From the NCBI RefSeq assembly GCF_001580455.1, contig NZ_CP010951.1, forward strand, positions 2,691,001 through 2,755,000: a DNA stretch of 64,000 bases, written 5' to 3'. The notes below the pieces were generated by a model. That model searched no databases and was not told the origin of the DNA. It saw nothing but the letters and a program-made list of their open reading frames with translations. Positions within the stretch are counted from its first letter, which is position 1. Each line of letters starts with the position of its first letter. Shown piece after piece: positions 45,116 to 54,641 of the stretch. Origin of the DNA: Ramlibacter tataouinensis. Its GTDB lineage: Bacteria > Pseudomonadota > Gammaproteobacteria > Burkholderiales > Burkholderiaceae_C. Position numbers and translations under genes: made by a program.

Positions 45116-45532
45116 CAAAAAGACTGCCGTCCGTAGCTGGCGCTTGATAGGCCCTGCGCGCGCGCGCAAAGCCCGCCTACGGGGCTTGCCCAGTCGCTGT
45201 TTGGCGCAACGGACGCGCCTAGGGCTTGCTTCGGGGTCGTTCGGAAGCGTTGTCCCACCTCTGTTGGGCGCAACATCAATGCAGCAAACATCCGGCCCCA
45301 TGGAGTGAGTCGCCCTCAAGCCATCGAGTTTGAGCCTCCGAACGACTGAGGCTGCATTGTCCATAGCTCGAGGCCACATGTTTCGTTTCTCCTAAGAACC
45401 TCGCGCTGTGAGACTAAGGCCATGTGTGCGTTTATCTAGTTCAATCCAAATGGTTTCTGTTGAATCCCGGAAATGCAGGTCTGCGAGCCCGGGTTCAATT
45501 TGGCGCTAGATGATGAAATTGGGGACATGATC
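45116..45532. other. Intergenic region before TonB receptor; possible dispersed repeat
   Basis: 417 bp without a supported gene. It includes a GC-alternating run (CGCGCGCGCG near 45158). The ~45115-45300 part reads on the minus strand like a stretch often seen as short hypothetical frames between Burkholderiales genes, so it may be a dispersed repeat. The promoter of the receptor should lie in the more AT-rich end. Confidence 0.35.
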
Positions 45533-47755
45533 ATGACGGTAAATAGAAAATTCATCCGGGATGGTGGCAGATCGCTTCGAGTGCAGCCGAAGGCCACGTG
45601 CTTGGCCATACTTGCCTTCTGCCTCACTCAACACGCTCTTGCTCAGCAGTCGGCAAGTGCACCCGCAAGTACGGAGTTGGACCGCGTGACGGTTACGGCG
45701 AACAAGCGACCGGAACCGCAGCGTACCGTGGCGGGAACGGTTTCCGCCCTAGATGGCGGTGACCTGGAGAATCGGGGCGCCAAGGATCAGGAGGACGTTT
45801 TCAAGCTGACCCCCGGGGTGCAGTTTGTCAAAGGTGAACCGAACCAAGCCTACGTATCGATTCGCGGTCTGGGAACGGCCAGTTGCGCCATTTGTGGCGG
45901 AATTGGACAGGGACCCACAGGGTTCTACCTTGAGGATGTTCCGCTCACAGACCCTTTCGGAACCGTTTCCGTGGTCGACCTTGCTCCGTTTGATCTCTCC
46001 CGAGTCGAGATACTTCGAGGCCCGCAGGGTGCTCTTTACGGATCGTCGTCATTGGGCGGTGCGGTGCGCTATCTCGTCGCAAAGCCCAGTACAAACGGCA
46101 CTGAAGCATCTGTGCTGGTGAACGGCAACAAGGTGTCTGATGGGGCTGCTGGCTACTCGGCATATGCGATGGCGAACAGCAAGCTGGCCGACAATGCCGC
46201 CATCAGGTTCGTCGCATTCGATCGTAAAGATGGCGGATACGTTGACAACCTGGGCACAGGCAAGGCCGATGCGAATGATGTGCGTCAACAGGGCGGCCGA
46301 GTGATCCTGGGGTGGAAGCCGATTCCGGACCTGTCAGTGACGGGCATGTGGCTGACGCAGACGACGCGCACCGGAGACACATCAGCTATTTCGCCGGACC
46401 CGACCAAACTCGAGAACAACACTCCAACTGCCTCGCGAACCAAGAGTCAGTTCGACTTCGGAGACATCCAACTAGATTACGACGTCGGGCCGGTTAAGCT
46501 GACCTCGATCACCGGCTACTGGAAGAAGGGGTACGACGCAAGCTTCGACTCGACCCGGATCTACAAGAACATCGGCGCAGCATTTGGACTTCCACCGCTT
46601 CCCGTTGTGGTTGCTCCTTCCAGCATAAAGTCAGATGCAACGTCCGAGGAACTGCGTGTCAGTTCGAACCGGCCAGGCCCTCTTACTTACGTCGCCGGTG
46701 TGTTCTATCAGCGTACGAACTACAACGCCAGCGGATCCATCGACGCGCCTGGCGGAGCTGCAGCGTGGGGGCCTCTTGGTCCTGTTTTGCTTCCGAACGA
46801 CAGCCTCGGGGTAACTGGAAACGTCTCCCATACCACTGAAAGCGCACTTTTTGCTGATGGCGAATACGCCTTCGGCAATGGATGGAGCGCCGGCCTCGGT
46901 GGGCGATGGTATCGGACCAAACTTGACTTCGATCAGCATCTAACCCTGCTTGGTGTCCCCCAAGCCATTGCCGGTAGTACGAGCGAAGACGGTTTTACAC
47001 CCAAGGCGACGGTCAAGTACGTTTTTGGCGATCACATGTGGTATGCGCTGTACAGCCAAGGATACCGTTTTGGTGGTGTAAACCCGGTAGGTGACCTCAA
47101 GCCCTTCAAGTCAGACAAGCTCAAGAACTATGAGACCGGCTTGCGCTTGGCTGCGACGAAGAACTTGCAGCTGGACTTCACTGCGTTTTACATGGACTGG
47201 AGCAACGCGCAGGTCAACTCTTTCGACACCAGCGGTGCTATTCCGGTGTCGATCGTGACCAACGTCGGGAAGGCTACGAACAAGGGCTTGGAAGTCGCGG
47301 CATCCTACCGCCCCTTGAAGTCGCTGTTCTTTACCGCTGCGCTTGCGTATACAGATGCGCGGACGGCCGCAGACTTTCCGAGCGGCACAATCTTCGGAGC
47401 GACCATCCCCACGGGTTCGAGACTGCCGAACACGCCTCACTTCCAATCGGTTCTTACCGCCGACTATTCGTTCGACGGCCCGATGGAGTCACGCGCAACA
47501 GTCTTTGGCACGCACTCCTACGTTGGGGAGCGCGTTATGGACATCGATGGAATTCGCACCGCGCCCGGATACGGGACGTTTGACGCCGGCATCCGATTCG
47601 TGCGGAACAACTGGACACTTGGGTTCAGTATCGCTAACCTCCTCAACGAGAAAGGCATCGTGGGCCTCTTCGGGGGCGTCCCCGGCGTGCCTTACACGGA
47701 CTACTACCTGCAGCGGCCGCGGACGTTCACGGCGTCCTTACGTTGGGACATGTAA
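45533..47755 (+). CDS. TonB-dependent receptor 1
   Basis: A 740-residue outer-membrane importer. The ATG at 45533 follows GGGGA by about nine bases and gives a signal peptide ending QHALA-QQ. The TonB box region is LDRVTVTANKR; the plug domain has VFKLTPGVQFVKG and RVEILRGPQGALYGSSSLGGAVRY; the 22-strand barrel ends in FTASLRWDM. The loop has an unusual CAIC pair (SCAICGG) in the plug. The barrel style is of the catabolic, sphingomonad-like type rather than a siderophore receptor with regulator partners. No FecR/sigma gene is near. Substrate unknown. Confidence 0.93.
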   Translation: MTVNRKFIRDGGRSLRVQPKATCLAILAFCLTQHALAQQSASAPASTELDRVTVTANKRPEPQRTVAGTVSALDGGDLENRGAKDQEDVFKLTPGVQFVKGEPNQAYVSIRGLGTASCAICGGIGQGPTGFYLEDVPLTDPFGTVSVVDLAPFDLSRVEILRGPQGALYGSSSLGGAVRYLVAKPSTNGTEASVLVNGNKVSDGAAGYSAYAMANSKLADNAAIRFVAFDRKDGGYVDNLGTGKADANDVRQQGGRVILGWKPIPDLSVTGMWLTQTTRTGDTSAISPDPTKLENNTPTASRTKSQFDFGDIQLDYDVGPVKLTSITGYWKKGYDASFDSTRIYKNIGAAFGLPPLPVVVAPSSIKSDATSEELRVSSNRPGPLTYVAGVFYQRTNYNASGSIDAPGGAAAWGPLGPVLLPNDSLGVTGNVSHTTESALFADGEYAFGNGWSAGLGGRWYRTKLDFDQHLTLLGVPQAIAGSTSEDGFTPKATVKYVFGDHMWYALYSQGYRFGGVNPVGDLKPFKSDKLKNYETGLRLAATKNLQLDFTAFYMDWSNAQVNSFDTSGAIPVSIVTNVGKATNKGLEVAASYRPLKSLFFTAALAYTDARTAADFPSGTIFGATIPTGSRLPNTPHFQSVLTADYSFDGPMESRATVFGTHSYVGERVMDIDGIRTAPGYGTFDAGIRFVRNNWTLGFSIANLLNEKGIVGLFGGVPGVPYTDYYLQRPRTFTASLRWDM

Positions 47756-47767
47756 GCGACCCGCGAT

Positions 47768-47965
47768 TTACCTCAGCAAGGGCCCTACAGAGTGGGGCCC
47801 TTTTTCGTGGGTTGCTCCGCCGTCGCCAAGCTCGCGAATGGCAACACTGATTCGCCGGACGTCCACCGACATCATGCGCGGATACGTTTCGCTCATTGCG
47901 GCTGCTAGCCGCTTCTTGTCGCTGGCTGAATAGTTACGCGTGACGTCCAGCTGAAGATAAGGCAT
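47768..47965 (-). pseudogene. Truncated tautomerase-family gene
   Basis: 65 codons. The start MPYLQLDVTRNYSASDKKRLAAAM has Pro as residue 2, the catalytic proline of 4-oxalocrotonate-type tautomerases, and RRISVAIRELGDGG matches the end of the first repeat. Full proteins of this group are roughly twice as long, ending with a second betaalphabeta unit that is absent here. A good ribosome site (AGAGGA) precedes the ATG at 47965. The last codons run through the terminator hairpin of the receptor gene, which replaces the missing half. Probably a broken gene; a short functional 4-OT-like protein (about 62 residues) is not excluded. Confidence 0.55.
47778..47805 (+). terminator. Rho-independent terminator of TonB receptor 1
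   Basis: Stem AAGGGCCC (47778-47785) and GGGCCCTT (47795-47802), nine-base loop, then a run of five T. It lies 23 bases after the receptor stop. It is the clearest intrinsic terminator in the window. Confidence 0.9.
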
Positions 47966-48133
47966 GGATTCCTCTCTGCCGATATTCAGATCGGGCCCTT
48001 GACTTTAGCTGTCCGCGAGCGGCGTGGCCGCTTTCGACCCAAAGTAGACGTCGTCCTCCCGGCCGCAAGCTCTCCAATGCAAGCGATGTCGCTGCGCATC
48101 GCGCGGGCTCGCGCCTGCCGCGACCCGGAGTCG

Positions 48134-48427
48134 CTAAGCGGCTCGCCACTCTGACGCAGCGTGATCGCTAGCGGCCAGAACACCAATCAGGGTCGATGCC
48201 TTGTCGACCAGCACGCGCAGCACCTCTTCGGTCTCCGCGTGGATGCAGTCGACTGATACCTGCAGCTTCATGACGTGTTGCGCCGCGTAGGCATAGTCCA
48301 CGCGAAGCACGTCCAGGCCACGAGCCGCATAGAGGGAGAGGATGCGGCACAGCAGGCCTGCATCGCGATCAAGGAGATAGACCTGCGCCAGGCTGGTCGC
48401 AGTTCGGGGCGAGTCAAGGGAGTGCAT
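48134..48427 (-). CDS. Orphan ACT-domain protein (IlvN/IlvH-like)
   Basis: A 97-residue protein with a single ACT domain: VYLLDRDAGLLCRILSLYAARGLDVLRVDYAY, then MKLQVSVDC and LRVLVDKASTLIGV. ACT domains bind amino acids and regulate enzymes; this one most resembles the small subunit of acetolactate synthase, but there is no catalytic subunit next to it. AGGAC precedes the ATG at 48427. Its target is unknown; branched-chain amino-acid sensing would fit the neighbours. Confidence 0.7.
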   Translation of the reverse strand: MHSLDSPRTATSLAQVYLLDRDAGLLCRILSLYAARGLDVLRVDYAYAAQHVMKLQVSVDCIHAETEEVLRVLVDKASTLIGVLAASDHAASEWRAA

Positions 48428-49183
48428 CGATTCGGTCCTGAGTCATTCGACGACAACCGGCCAAACTGGGCTGGCCGTGGGAAAGCGCGTGGATCGAAGA
48501 GCGAGCGAAGCGAGCGTCGGAACCGACCCGGCTGACCGGGACGACGCGCTCGTTCCCGGTCAGCGAGGAATTCGAATGATGGCCGGGACCGACATGCGGA
48601 AGGGCATGCGTGCAAGTCTAGCACCAGGCGGACCACCGGTCGTGCACGCTGGAGTGGATGTCCGCTCCTGGCCGAAAGCAGCCCAAACTCGACCGTCGAC
48701 GTCTGGAGCGGTGATCGCTTCGCAAAGTGATCCTGATCGGCGGTGCGTAGTTGTGATTCCACATTGCAGAGTGTCCCGTGCCACGAACGGGTCGTCTACC
48801 GCGAGTCGTTCATCATGGTGGGCTGCTCCGCTGCCTCTCACACTTCGGCGCGACCCGAGCGCGGAAGAACGCCACCACGGCCACAGCGAATCGAGCAGAC
48901 GCACTTGAACGTGGTGTTCAGGGCCTTGGCCTGCGGCTGCGGCAGACTCTAGTTGCTCAGGTGAAAAGTGGGCCAGCGGTTCCCACGCTTCCAACCCGTG
49001 GCAATTTCTGCGGATGGGAGCTTCCTCCTTTCAGAGAGAATCAGGATGAACATATCCCGAATCTTCACCGTCGCGTGTTGTCGGGGTCGCAGTCGTCATG
49101 GGTGGTCTGCTTCCGATCCTGGTCGGGAGCGGCACCGAGATTCCCGTGGTAAACCCATCAGCGGGGATAAGAATTGGCGCTCA
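48428..49183. other. Gene-poor stretch with possible decayed reading frame
   Basis: 756 bp with no convincing intact gene. At 49046 an ATG with an upstream GAGAGAA starts MNISRIFTVA. A shift of one base near 49079 would continue in another frame as a hydrophobic stretch VAVVMGGLLPILVGSG that ends at 49187, which looks like a remnant of a small exported or membrane protein. Near 48500-48520 there is a short GAGCGAAGCGAGC repeat. I see nothing else. Confidence 0.35.
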
Positions 49184-50407
49184 CTAAGATGCCTGAGGCC
49201 GGATTTTGTGAACGACTACATCTTCCGCGAATCGGACTCGGGCGAAATCTCTAAAGCTGGATCCCTCACCTCGGATATGAAGATCGAAGAACGCGCCAAC
49301 CAATTCGCATTGAATATCGAGCACGCGCGTTCCGGCTGGAAAACAAACGAAGGTCGGAATGGGGCCCAACACGAGGGGGAAATCGGTGAAGTCTCCGTGG
49401 CCAGCACCGCGGATCGTGACGTGCTGGACTAGCTGATTTTGCGTCCCATCCGGGTGCGTGTAGAGCGCGTGCAACATGCTGAGCCCGGCTTCATGCGCAG
49501 GTGGCGGCTCCTGTCCAAATAAGGCCGCGATCGCGGGATTCGCGATGTCCTCGGCGATGCAAAGACTTGGGATCCCGATCTCTCTACCAAGCGGCTCTGC
49601 CGTAAAAAGGCCTCCGTCGAGGTTGACGAACGCTTTGGCCCTTACGTCCTTCATCGCTGCGAGTGCAGCGACGTGCGCCCCGTAGGACATCCCAAAGTAA
49701 CCCACTTCAGACAGCACTGCACCACTAATGTGATCGATGGCGCCGTCAATGATTCGATCCGCCACGAGCAACAAGTCGTCCGCCCAGGTGTTTGCAAGTC
49801 CGCCAAGCCAAGTGTCCCTCAGCGGGCGGATCATTCCCCTTAGTGCTTCAATGCGAGTTTGCATGCTATCCGAGCGCATCCAGTCGACGTACTGCCCCAA
49901 GATGGCTTGCAGCTTTGCAAGATCACTCAAATGGGCTGCGTCGGTTTTCAGCAACGTACCCGTCGCGGAGACATAAGACCCTGCCTCGTGCGGATGAGCG
50001 ACACTCGCCACAACGTAGCCTTGGCTCGCGAGATGCTCCATCAAGACGGTGCTCTGCTCCCGATAGGATCCTCCACCGTGACAAAAGACCAAGATCGGAA
50101 ATTTGCCGGGGGCCACGGGCGCGTCGATGTACGCGGCGGTCAAGAGTGCTCCAACCTGCTGCCGCTTCTCGGCGGAAACCTTCAAGACCTCGAAGAATTC
50201 GTTGATCGGCGCTTCTTCCGGCTTCAGGTATGACTTCCGTTTGCGATTTTCAACCGAAGTTGCGGGATACCAGCACGTGACGGTAAGGGTCCGCCCAATC
50301 TTGGGCGGCGTGGCATACATTGTCGCCCTTGAATCGTCGTGCAGGTCAAACTCAATGGCGCCCACGGGGAAGGGGCCGGAAGGATTCGGCCAAGCAGCGA
50401 GGGTCAT
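49184..50407 (-). CDS. Alpha/beta hydrolase (PAF-acetylhydrolase-like)
   Basis: A 407-residue hydrolase. The oxyanion segment is FPILVFCHGGGSYREQ, the nucleophile Ser lies in YFGMSYGAHVAALAAM, and the catalytic His in IRGAGHGDFTDF; the overall plan resembles PAF-acetylhydrolase isoform II and related dienelactone-type enzymes. The ATG at 50407 (MTLAAWPNP) is likely; an upstream frame exists to 50452. No signal peptide, so probably cytosolic esterase or amidase. Substrate unknown. It is divergent from a metallopeptidase gene. Confidence 0.82.
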   Translation of the reverse strand: MTLAAWPNPSGPFPVGAIEFDLHDDSRATMYATPPKIGRTLTVTCWYPATSVENRKRKSYLKPEEAPINEFFEVLKVSAEKRQQVGALLTAAYIDAPVAPGKFPILVFCHGGGSYREQSTVLMEHLASQGYVVASVAHPHEAGSYVSATGTLLKTDAAHLSDLAKLQAILGQYVDWMRSDSMQTRIEALRGMIRPLRDTWLGGLANTWADDLLLVADRIIDGAIDHISGAVLSEVGYFGMSYGAHVAALAAMKDVRAKAFVNLDGGLFTAEPLGREIGIPSLCIAEDIANPAIAALFGQEPPPAHEAGLSMLHALYTHPDGTQNQLVQHVTIRGAGHGDFTDFPLVLGPIPTFVCFPAGTRVLDIQCELVGAFFDLHIRGEGSSFRDFARVRFAEDVVVHKIRPQAS

Positions 50408-50588
50408 TTCAGTCCTGAGAGGTGTGGATAGGGGAGCCGAGATTGTTGGCACGGGGGACTCACGACACCAACCAGCTGACTTTGGCCGATTGGATGGCGT
50501 TTTTAGGAGTGACGATTCAATTGCATGGGCCTAAGTTTTCGTCCTCGGACGCAAAAAACAGGCGCATCGATGGACGTATCCTGTGACC

Positions 50589-52274
50589 ATGAAAAAAACG
50601 TCCCCCCTCTCTAGACTTTGTGACGCTTACTGGCAGCTCGTTCGTGAAGAGCAGCCTTTGCTGGCTCTGATGGCAGGCCAGCCCCTGGGGCTCGAACTGA
50701 TGCGCGAAGCTCCCGAAGATCACACGCGGCGCGCACAGCGTGCGAGTGAGATTCTTTCGCAAGCTCGCGAAATCGATCCAGCTGTGCTGGACGCGAAGGA
50801 ACGCGTCACACTTTCTCTGCTCAGGTGGGAGTTGGAGCTGATTCAAGAAGCCTTCTTGTCGAGGGCCCACAATCGACCGTCGCTATTCCCGCTTGGCCCC
50901 GAGTTTTTGCTATCGTATGCTAGCAATAGCGTGGCGCTGCTCAACCAGCGGGACGCCGAAGACTGGCTGACGCGCCTATCTTCCATTCCGAAGGGGTTGG
51001 ACGGAACGATTCGTTCGCTTCAGGCAGGCATCGACGCCGGCATTCGGTATCCCAGATTGCATCTGGAGGGGGCGTCAGGGAACGTGAGGGGCATCCTTAA
51101 AGCGCCAGCGAAGGCCAGCCCTCTTCACGGCCCTTTTTTGCGTGCCGCAGGGCGCTCAGCCGATATCGATCAGCTTGCGGAGCGTGGTCTGGAAATTCTG
51201 GCTGATGCAGTCATTCCGGCACTCACCCGATACGCGGATTTCATCGATGGGCCGTTGTCGAGTGTGGCGCGAGACTCGATTTCGTGCTGTGACGACATTG
51301 ATGGGCGGATGCACTACGAATACCTCGTTCGTCGATACACGACCATCTCCGAAACACCAGAAGCCCTACATGTTCTCGGACTTGCGGAAGTCGAACGTCT
51401 CGAACAGGAGTCAAAGATCGTTGCGGCCGCTGCAGGGTTTGGGGATGATGTCGCTGGATTCCGTCGAGCGCTGAATGAAGATCCCGACCAGTACGCTCAG
51501 ACTGCCGAAGCGCTTCGACAAGAAATCGAAGTCCTCTCAAAGCGCATCGAACCGATTCTCCCGGGACTCTTCGGAAACCTGCCGCGGATCACCTACGGGG
51601 TGCAAAGCATCCCTGTGGCTATCTCCGAGCGCATGCCGCCGGCTTATGCGCAGCCATCGCCCGCAGATCGGACTTCGGCTGGAATTCACTGGATCACGTC
51701 GCATCCTGCGAAACTGCCGCGCTACATGCACTTGCCGCTTGCACTGCATGAGGCATGGCCTGGCCATTTGATGCACCTCGCGCTTATGCAGGAGCAGGAG
51801 CATCTTCCTGATTTCCGTCGACACGGCGCATTGGGGTACTCCGCGTGCCTGGAGGGGTGGGCACTCTATTGCGAGGGGCTGGGCGAGGACATGGCTCTTT
51901 ACGACACGCCGCAGAAGCGCTATGGCCGCCTCGAGATGGAGATGTGGCGCGCGGTCCGCCTGGTCGTCGATACGGGCCTGCACGTTAAGGGCTGGTCGCG
52001 TGAAGAGGCGATCGAGTATGCCGTTGCCCGTATGGCGCTCCCTCGCGCGACATTGGAGGCTGAGATTGATCGCTACATCAGCATGCCGGGCCAAGCACTC
52101 GCGTATCAGCTGGGGAACCGCAAGTTCCGCGAGCTCCGCAAGCGGGCTACGGAGAAGTTGGGTTCGAAGCTGCGACTTCGGGATTTCCACGATGCATTGA
52201 TGGCCGCGGGACCCGTGACTCTGCCCGTCCTTGAATCGGTAATCAATGACTGGATCGACGCTCAGGCAGCATAG
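50589..52274 (+). CDS. DUF885 family metallohydrolase
   Basis: A 561-residue protein with the DUF885 zinc-site motifs LHEAWPGHLMH and EGWALYCEGLGED, resembling M3/M32-type helical metallopeptidases. No signal peptide is visible, so it is likely cytosolic, acting on peptides or amide conjugates. The start is ATG 50589 (MKKTSPLSR); a GTG at 50583 is possible. It is divergent from the alpha/beta hydrolase and followed by a LysE-type exporter, which suits peptide breakdown with export of excess amino acids. Confidence 0.85.
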   Translation: MKKTSPLSRLCDAYWQLVREEQPLLALMAGQPLGLELMREAPEDHTRRAQRASEILSQAREIDPAVLDAKERVTLSLLRWELELIQEAFLSRAHNRPSLFPLGPEFLLSYASNSVALLNQRDAEDWLTRLSSIPKGLDGTIRSLQAGIDAGIRYPRLHLEGASGNVRGILKAPAKASPLHGPFLRAAGRSADIDQLAERGLEILADAVIPALTRYADFIDGPLSSVARDSISCCDDIDGRMHYEYLVRRYTTISETPEALHVLGLAEVERLEQESKIVAAAAGFGDDVAGFRRALNEDPDQYAQTAEALRQEIEVLSKRIEPILPGLFGNLPRITYGVQSIPVAISERMPPAYAQPSPADRTSAGIHWITSHPAKLPRYMHLPLALHEAWPGHLMHLALMQEQEHLPDFRRHGALGYSACLEGWALYCEGLGEDMALYDTPQKRYGRLEMEMWRAVRLVVDTGLHVKGWSREEAIEYAVARMALPRATLEAEIDRYISMPGQALAYQLGNRKFRELRKRATEKLGSKLRLRDFHDALMAAGPVTLPVLESVINDWIDAQAA

Positions 52275-52445
52275 ATGGGGCGTCAACTGGGCAAGCGCCT
52301 CGATGTTGCTTGCCCGGTACTTGGCTGATTTGTTCTGAATGGTTGCAGATGACTCGAAGAATTCGGACGAATAGCGGTGACGTAGGCCTAGTTCATCTGA
52401 ATGAAGACCTGAGTCTTCTGCGCTAGCCAGAGCTGAGCCGCAGCC

Positions 52446-53069
52446 ATGGATCCGGTGCTTTTTTTCCCCATTGCCGTACTGATCGCACTAACGCCAGGGC
52501 CAAACAATTTCTGTGCCTTGAACAACGGCATCCGCCAAGGAGTGATTGCCGCGCTGGTCGGGACGGTGGGACGCGTCATTGCTTTCGCCATATTGCTGAC
52601 CATCTCCGCCATCGGACTAGCGACCACGCTGCTCGCTTCTGAGTCAGCGTTTAACGTACTGAAGTGGGTTGGGGCCGGCTATCTGGTTTGGCTCGGTGTG
52701 CGCTGCTTGCGCAGCAAGGAGCGCATTGGGTTTGTTGACCGCCAAGGCACTGGCACCTGTGACGATCGATCGATGCAAAAACTGATGCTGCAGGAGTTCT
52801 TGCTAGGCATCAGCAATCCCAAGGCTATTTTGCTTTTTGCCTCGCTCTTCCCGCAGTTCATCAACCCCTCAATGCCTGGCGCGAGCCAGTTCCTCGCTCT
52901 GGGTGCCACCTACTTGCTTGCCGAATTCGTTTCTTCATTGACGTACGCACTTGGCGGACGCCAGTTGCGGCGATTCATTGCGAGCCGCAGAGGTGGAGCG
53001 CGTTTGAACATGGTGACCGCAGGAGTCTTCATTGGTGCAGGTGTTTTACTGCTCGCATCACGTCGGTAA
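52446..53069 (+). CDS. LysE/RhtB family exporter
   Basis: A 207-residue inner-membrane protein with about six TM helices. The family start VLIALTPGPNNFCALNNGIRQG and the central KWVGAGYLVWLGVR are typical of RhtB/LysE translocators, which export amino acids such as threonine, homoserine, lysine or derivatives. The middle NPKAILLFASLFPQF is also conserved. It stands 171 bp after the DUF885 gene on the same strand. Confidence 0.93.
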   Translation: MDPVLFFPIAVLIALTPGPNNFCALNNGIRQGVIAALVGTVGRVIAFAILLTISAIGLATTLLASESAFNVLKWVGAGYLVWLGVRCLRSKERIGFVDRQGTGTCDDRSMQKLMLQEFLLGISNPKAILLFASLFPQFINPSMPGASQFLALGATYLLAEFVSSLTYALGGRQLRRFIASRRGGARLNMVTAGVFIGAGVLLLASRR

Positions 53070-53242
53070 CAGAAAAGTTCGCTGGGCCACGGCGGATGAG
53101 TGGCAGGCAGATTCGCAGCTCGCAGCTCGCAGCTGCAAGGAAAGGAACATGCCGATCTATGTTCCCGACCTTTACTGAGCCCAGTTCCGATACTGTGGCG
53201 CCGGAGATGCCCACATCTCGATGAGGACTACGCCGGCTTGAT

Positions 53243-54637
53243 TCAAACGTGCAAGGCTCGGCCCAAGGCCCGCAGCGCAGCCTCCTGCACCGCCTCGCCC
53301 AGCGTCGGATGCGCGTGAATCGTCCCGCCGACATCTTCCAATCGCGCCCCCATCTCGATCGACTGCGAGAATGCCGCCGCCAGTTCGGACACCGCACGCC
53401 CGACGGCCTGCCAGCCGACGATGAGGTGGTTGTCGCGGCGGGCCACGACGCGCACGAAGCCCTCGGTGGACTCCAGCGTCATGGATCGGCCGTTGGCGCT
53501 GAAAGGGAAGGCGGCCTGGATGCAGTCCAGCCCGGCTTCCTCGGCCTGGGCGGGCGACAGCCCGGCAACCACCACCTCGGGGTCGGTGAAGCAGATGGCC
53601 GGGATCGCGGCGGGCGCGAAGCGGCGCCGGTGGCCGGCGATGATCTCGGCAACCATCTCGCCCTGCGCCATGCCGCGGTGCGCGAGCATGGGCTCGCCGC
53701 TGACATCGCCGATGGCCCAGACGTCGCGCATCGATGTGCGGCACTGGTCGTCGACCTTGATCGCACGGCCCGCTATGTCCAGGTGCAGGCTCTCCAGGCC
53801 GAAGCCTTCAGTGCGCGGCCGGCGGCCGGCGGCCACCAGCACCTGGTCGCAGGGCAGGGCGAACTCATCGGCGTTGCTGCTGCGCACGCGCAGCGCCTTG
53901 CCGCCCTCGTCCAGGCCCTCGACGCTGCAGCGCAGGTGCAGCACCACGCCCAGCTTCTTGAGCGAAGCCAGCACGGGCCGCGTCAGTTCCTCGTCGTAGG
54001 TCGGCAGGATGCGATCGGTCATTTCGACCACCGCGACCTCGCATCCGAGCTTGCGGTACGCGATGCCCAGCTCCAGCCCAATGTAGCCGGCGCCCACGAC
54101 CACCAGGCGCTTGGGCAGCGCGGTCGGCGCGAGCGCTTCGGTCGACGAGATCACCGGCCCGCCGAAGGGCAGGGAAGGCAGTTCGGTCGCGATGGAACCG
54201 CTGGCGATCACCAGGTGCTGGCACTGTATGCGCAAGGTCTCCTGCGCGGTGTGCACCTCGACGGTCTTTCCGTCGAGGATGGTTGCCCTGCCTTCGATCA
54301 CCTGCGCGCCGGCGCGCTTGAGCAGCACGCCGACGCCGCCGGTGAGGCGCTGCACGATGCCCTCCTTCCACTTCACGGTGCGCGCGATGTCGATCGTGGC
54401 CGCCGGCACCTGGATGCCCAGTGGCGAGTGGTTGGCCCAGTGGCGGGCCTTCTCGAACTCGTCAGCCGCGTGGATCAGCGCCTTCGACGGGATGCAGCCG
54501 ATATTCAGGCAGGTGCCGCCGAGCTTTTCGCCTTCGACCACGATGGTCTGTACGCCCAACTGGGCCGCGCGTATGCCGGCCACATAGCCGGCCGGGCCGC
54601 CGCCGATCACCAGCAGCGTTGTCGTCAGGGTTCTCAT
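53243..54637 (-). CDS. lpdV: Dihydrolipoyl dehydrogenase (E3)
   Basis: A 464-residue flavoprotein that reoxidises dihydrolipoyl groups of E2 with NAD+. The FAD motif is LLVIGGGPAGYVAGIRAAQLG, the redox disulfide GGTCLNIGCIPSKAL, and the NAD motif VVVGAGYIGLELG. The catalytic His-Glu end is seen in HAHPTLGEAVQEA. The ATG at 54637 lies four bases after the E2 stop. Last gene of the bkd operon. Confidence 0.95.
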   Translation of the reverse strand: MRTLTTTLLVIGGGPAGYVAGIRAAQLGVQTIVVEGEKLGGTCLNIGCIPSKALIHAADEFEKARHWANHSPLGIQVPAATIDIARTVKWKEGIVQRLTGGVGVLLKRAGAQVIEGRATILDGKTVEVHTAQETLRIQCQHLVIASGSIATELPSLPFGGPVISSTEALAPTALPKRLVVVGAGYIGLELGIAYRKLGCEVAVVEMTDRILPTYDEELTRPVLASLKKLGVVLHLRCSVEGLDEGGKALRVRSSNADEFALPCDQVLVAAGRRPRTEGFGLESLHLDIAGRAIKVDDQCRTSMRDVWAIGDVSGEPMLAHRGMAQGEMVAEIIAGHRRRFAPAAIPAICFTDPEVVVAGLSPAQAEEAGLDCIQAAFPFSANGRSMTLESTEGFVRVVARRDNHLIVGWQAVGRAVSELAAAFSQSIEMGARLEDVGGTIHAHPTLGEAVQEAALRALGRALHV

Positions 54638-54641
54638 GGCA

